Translations under genes and position numbers: made by a program | The notes under the pieces: generated by a model | The model's input: the letters and a program-made list of their open reading frames with translations, nothing else | Database searches by the model: none | What the model was told of the DNA's origin: nothing | Part shown: positions 7,876-9,226 of the stretch, piece after piece | Layout of the letters: each line of letters begins with the position of its first letter | Position numbering within the stretch: position 1 is the stretch's first letter | Origin: an uncultured Bacteroides sp. | GTDB taxonomy: Bacteria; Bacteroidota; Bacteroidia; Bacteroidales; Bacteroidaceae | Reading direction: 5' to 3' | Length of the DNA: 9,226 nt | Assembly (NCBI GenBank): GCA_905203765.1 | Contig: CAJKXC010000083.1 | Span: 1-9,226, forward strand

Positions 7876-7923
7876 AAAAGCCACTCCTTCCCAGCTTTTT
7901 CATACTAGGAAGAAGCAGCTTTC
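7876..7923 (-). promoter_or_regulatory. Long RNA hairpin between glycan-binding protein and GH16 genes
   Basis: In minus-strand RNA, bases 7923-7908 pair with 7891-7876 over 16 unbroken positions (12 Watson-Crick, four G-U) around a 16-nt loop. The four G-U pairs would be A-C mismatches in plus-strand RNA, so the structure is built for the PUL transcript. The 3' arm ends in UUUU followed by GUCU, giving a weak terminator shape. It ends 16 nt before the GH16 ATG and includes an AAGGAG. Possible roles are partial termination, an mRNA end stabiliser, or a processing site; the sequence does not decide among them. Confidence 0.65.
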
Positions 7924-7926
7924 GTA

Positions 7927-7934
7927 CAAAGTTA
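7927..7934 (-). promoter_or_regulatory. Candidate internal -7 promoter element before GH16
   Basis: On the minus strand TAACTTTG matches TAnnTTTG at all six fixed positions, starting 2 bp after the binding-protein stop. No TTTG lies at the expected -33 distance (that region falls in the end of the upstream coding sequence). If used, transcription would start near 7920, close to the foot of the hairpin, and would drive GH16, GH158 and GH3 separately from the upstream genes. Confidence 0.35.
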
Positions 7935-7935
7935 A

Positions 7936-9226
7936 TTACTTCTTGATTATCGTAATATCAGCAATTACGAAATCAACACCAGCTTCGCAACCACCAAAAT
8001 CGTAGATCAATTTCACAGGAGAAGCAGCACCCTTAGCGAACTTGCAGTCCGCAAACTTGATAACCTGCACTTTCCCAGCTTTCAGTTGGATATCATTCTT
8101 ATAAAAAGCCTGATTATCATCATCATTAACCTGGCAGAGTTTTATAGTCACACGGCTATCCGCAGTTGCTACCATCAGGCAAGAGAAATCAAATTCATCA
8201 CCAGCGGCAAAACCAAGTGACGTTGTATTAAACACATTCTGTGCCTGCCATTCATCCTTAGTAGCATCATTGGAAGTAATAGTATAAATACGGCCACCAG
8301 CATCAAACCCGGGATCTCCAATTTGAGCCCAGCCTGCATCCGCCCACCAGAAAGACATCTCGAAAGCCTGAGCATCATCTACAGCCTTCCAAACATTATC
8401 TGCTGAATTATAATCCAACGGAATGACATTCGCATCATTATGCTCTGCAACATAAAAGTTCTTGACAGTAAATACAGTACCTTCCGGTGCACCGGCAAAG
8501 TCGGAAGCGATCTTGAAGTTTCCATCAAATCCGGCACAGTTAGTCAAAGCGATTACATTGTTGCCCTTATGTAACGGAAATACATTTTCAGTAAAGAATG
8601 TACCATCATCACCATCTTTCTGTGGCTTAATTGTCGCACTAACACCGTCTACGCTTGAATTAATCACAACAGAGAAGTCGTAAGTCTTGCTTGCCGACAA
8701 TACAATGCCAGTGTTTTCAATCTGCATCTGCGCCTGCCATCTCTCAGAACCACAACCATTCATTGTGAAAGTAATACCGGTTGCCACGTCGCCACTATTA
8801 TCCGGATCTGCGATTTGTCCCCAACCGGCATCAGCAAACCAGAAACGATATGTTGCCGGTGCACCCTCAAAGAGATTCGTTCCTGCCGTGAAGCCAAGCC
8901 ACTCACTCGGGTCATCTACAGGAGCATTCGGATCTTTCCAATCTTCAGCTACCTCAATACTTTGAGAAATCATCTTCTGATCGCAAGCAGAAAAGGCATA
9001 CAAATAAACCGAATAAGTGCCTTTCTTCTTATATTGGTTAGTAATGGAAGCACCAGCTGCAACTTCATCCAACTTCCTGCCATCAAGACTGATAAAGTAA
9101 CGGACGTCATTCAATGCCTGTGAGGTATTGGTAATAGTATAAGTATTATCCGCTCCACCACTAATCGTCATCGACAAAGCATCTTGAGAAACGACAGAGC
9201 CTCCCAAACTATGGTCATCACTGTCC
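7936..9226 (-). CDS. Surface glycan-binding lipoprotein (SusE/F position), 5' end outside window
   Basis: The frame is open to the right edge; residues DSDDHSLGG precede the rest, and a TTG at 9207 is an internal Leu codon. The acid-rich DSDDHS is what follows the lipid-bearing Cys in Bacteroides surface lipoproteins, so probably only the signal peptide and Cys are missing. Counting from the TTG codon, residues 10-87 look like a PKD/Ig-like spacer (KGTYSVYLYAFS), then come two homologous beta-sandwich modules (about 100-257 and 268-423), each with an F-W-[FW]-ADAGW-x-QI-x-DP motif and a WQAQ motif. No enzyme motif is seen. From position just before the glucanases, and the aromatic-rich modules, it is inferred to bind beta-1,3-glucan at the cell surface and feed the SusC/D importer expected upstream. 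It resembles the SGBP-B slot of the B. uniformis locus; binding specificity is inferred. Confidence 0.83.
   Translation of the reverse strand, partial: DSDDHSLGGSVVSQDALSMTISGGADNTYTITNTSQALNDVRYFISLDGRKLDEVAAGASITNQYKKKGTYSVYLYAFSACDQKMISQSIEVAEDWKDPNAPVDDPSEWLGFTAGTNLFEGAPATYRFWFADAGWGQIADPDNSGDVATGITFTMNGCGSERWQAQMQIENTGIVLSASKTYDFSVVINSSVDGVSATIKPQKDGDDGTFFTENVFPLHKGNNVIALTNCAGFDGNFKIASDFAGAPEGTVFTVKNFYVAEHNDANVIPLDYNSADNVWKAVDDAQAFEMSFWWADAGWAQIGDPGFDAGGRIYTITSNDATKDEWQAQNVFNTTSLGFAAGDEFDFSCLMVATADSRVTIKLCQVNDDDNQAFYKNDIQLKAGKVQVIKFADCKFAKGAASPVKLIYDFGGCEAGVDFVIADITIIKK
7939..8910 (-). repeat. Two tandem homologous binding modules within the glycan-binding protein
   Basis: Module 1 (8437-8910) and module 2 (7939-8406) share WFADAGWGQIADP / WWADAGWAQIGDP, ERWQAQ / DEWQAQ, KTYDFSVV / DEFDFSCL, KPQKDGDDGTFFTENVFPL / LCQVNDDDNQAFYKNDIQL and an ending VFTVKNFYV / DFVIADITI. 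Similarity is also visible in the DNA around the ADAGW codons. This indicates an old internal duplication with divergence. Confidence 0.85.

Noticed and set aside
7857..7877. TTG start for GH16 at 7877, with AAGGAG six bases upstream
   Set aside because: Bacteroides rarely relies on Shine-Dalgarno sites, and this AAGGAG is part of the 3' arm of the 16-pair hairpin. The ATG at 7859 gives a normal 18-residue lipoprotein signal before Cys19.
1..9226. CRISPR arrays, tRNA/rRNA genes, insertion sequences, phage or toxin-antitoxin genes
   Set aside because: No regularly spaced repeats, cloverleaf-like or rRNA-like stretches, transposase or integrase motifs were seen on either strand.

Overview
The window looks like Bacteroides chromosome, most likely B. 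uniformis or a close relative. The grounds are lipoprotein signal peptides followed by acid-rich tails, BACON domains, AT-rich leaders without Shine-Dalgarno sites, promoter-like TAnnTTTG elements, and the gene content. The species call is an inference from remembered gene order, not from a search.

The left third (1-2810, plus strand) is housekeeping. It holds the 3' end of rny (RNase Y), an intrinsic terminator, cutC (a TIM-barrel protein with a doubtful name) and eno (enolase). A hairpin terminator sits in the convergent gap between eno and the next block.

The right two thirds (2909-9226, minus strand, read right to left) are the distal half of a polysaccharide utilization locus (PUL). In transcription order it encodes a surface glycan-binding lipoprotein (5' end off the window), a GH16 laminarinase-type endo-beta-1,3-glucanase with two BACON domains, a GH158-type endo-beta-1,3-glucanase lipoprotein, and a BglX-type GH3 beta-glucosidase. 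Gaps are 76, 17 and 2 bp, so this is one operon. SusC/SusD-like genes and a regulator are expected beyond 9226 but are not visible. The order matches the beta-1,3-glucan (laminarin) locus described in B. uniformis, as far as I recall it.

Proposed working: the binding protein holds beta-1,3-glucan at the surface, GH16 and GH158 cut it into oligosaccharides, the unseen SusC/D pair imports them, and GH3 trims them to glucose in the periplasm. Enolase lies next door by position only.

The most interesting non-coding signal is in the 76-bp gap between the binding protein and GH16. A 16-pair hairpin, intact only in minus-strand RNA, directly follows an exact TAnnTTTG match. It could separate expression of the binding/import genes from that of the enzymes. 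I see no sign of a wholly new system; the locus fits a known type of PUL with a few regulatory and domain-level points worth checking.
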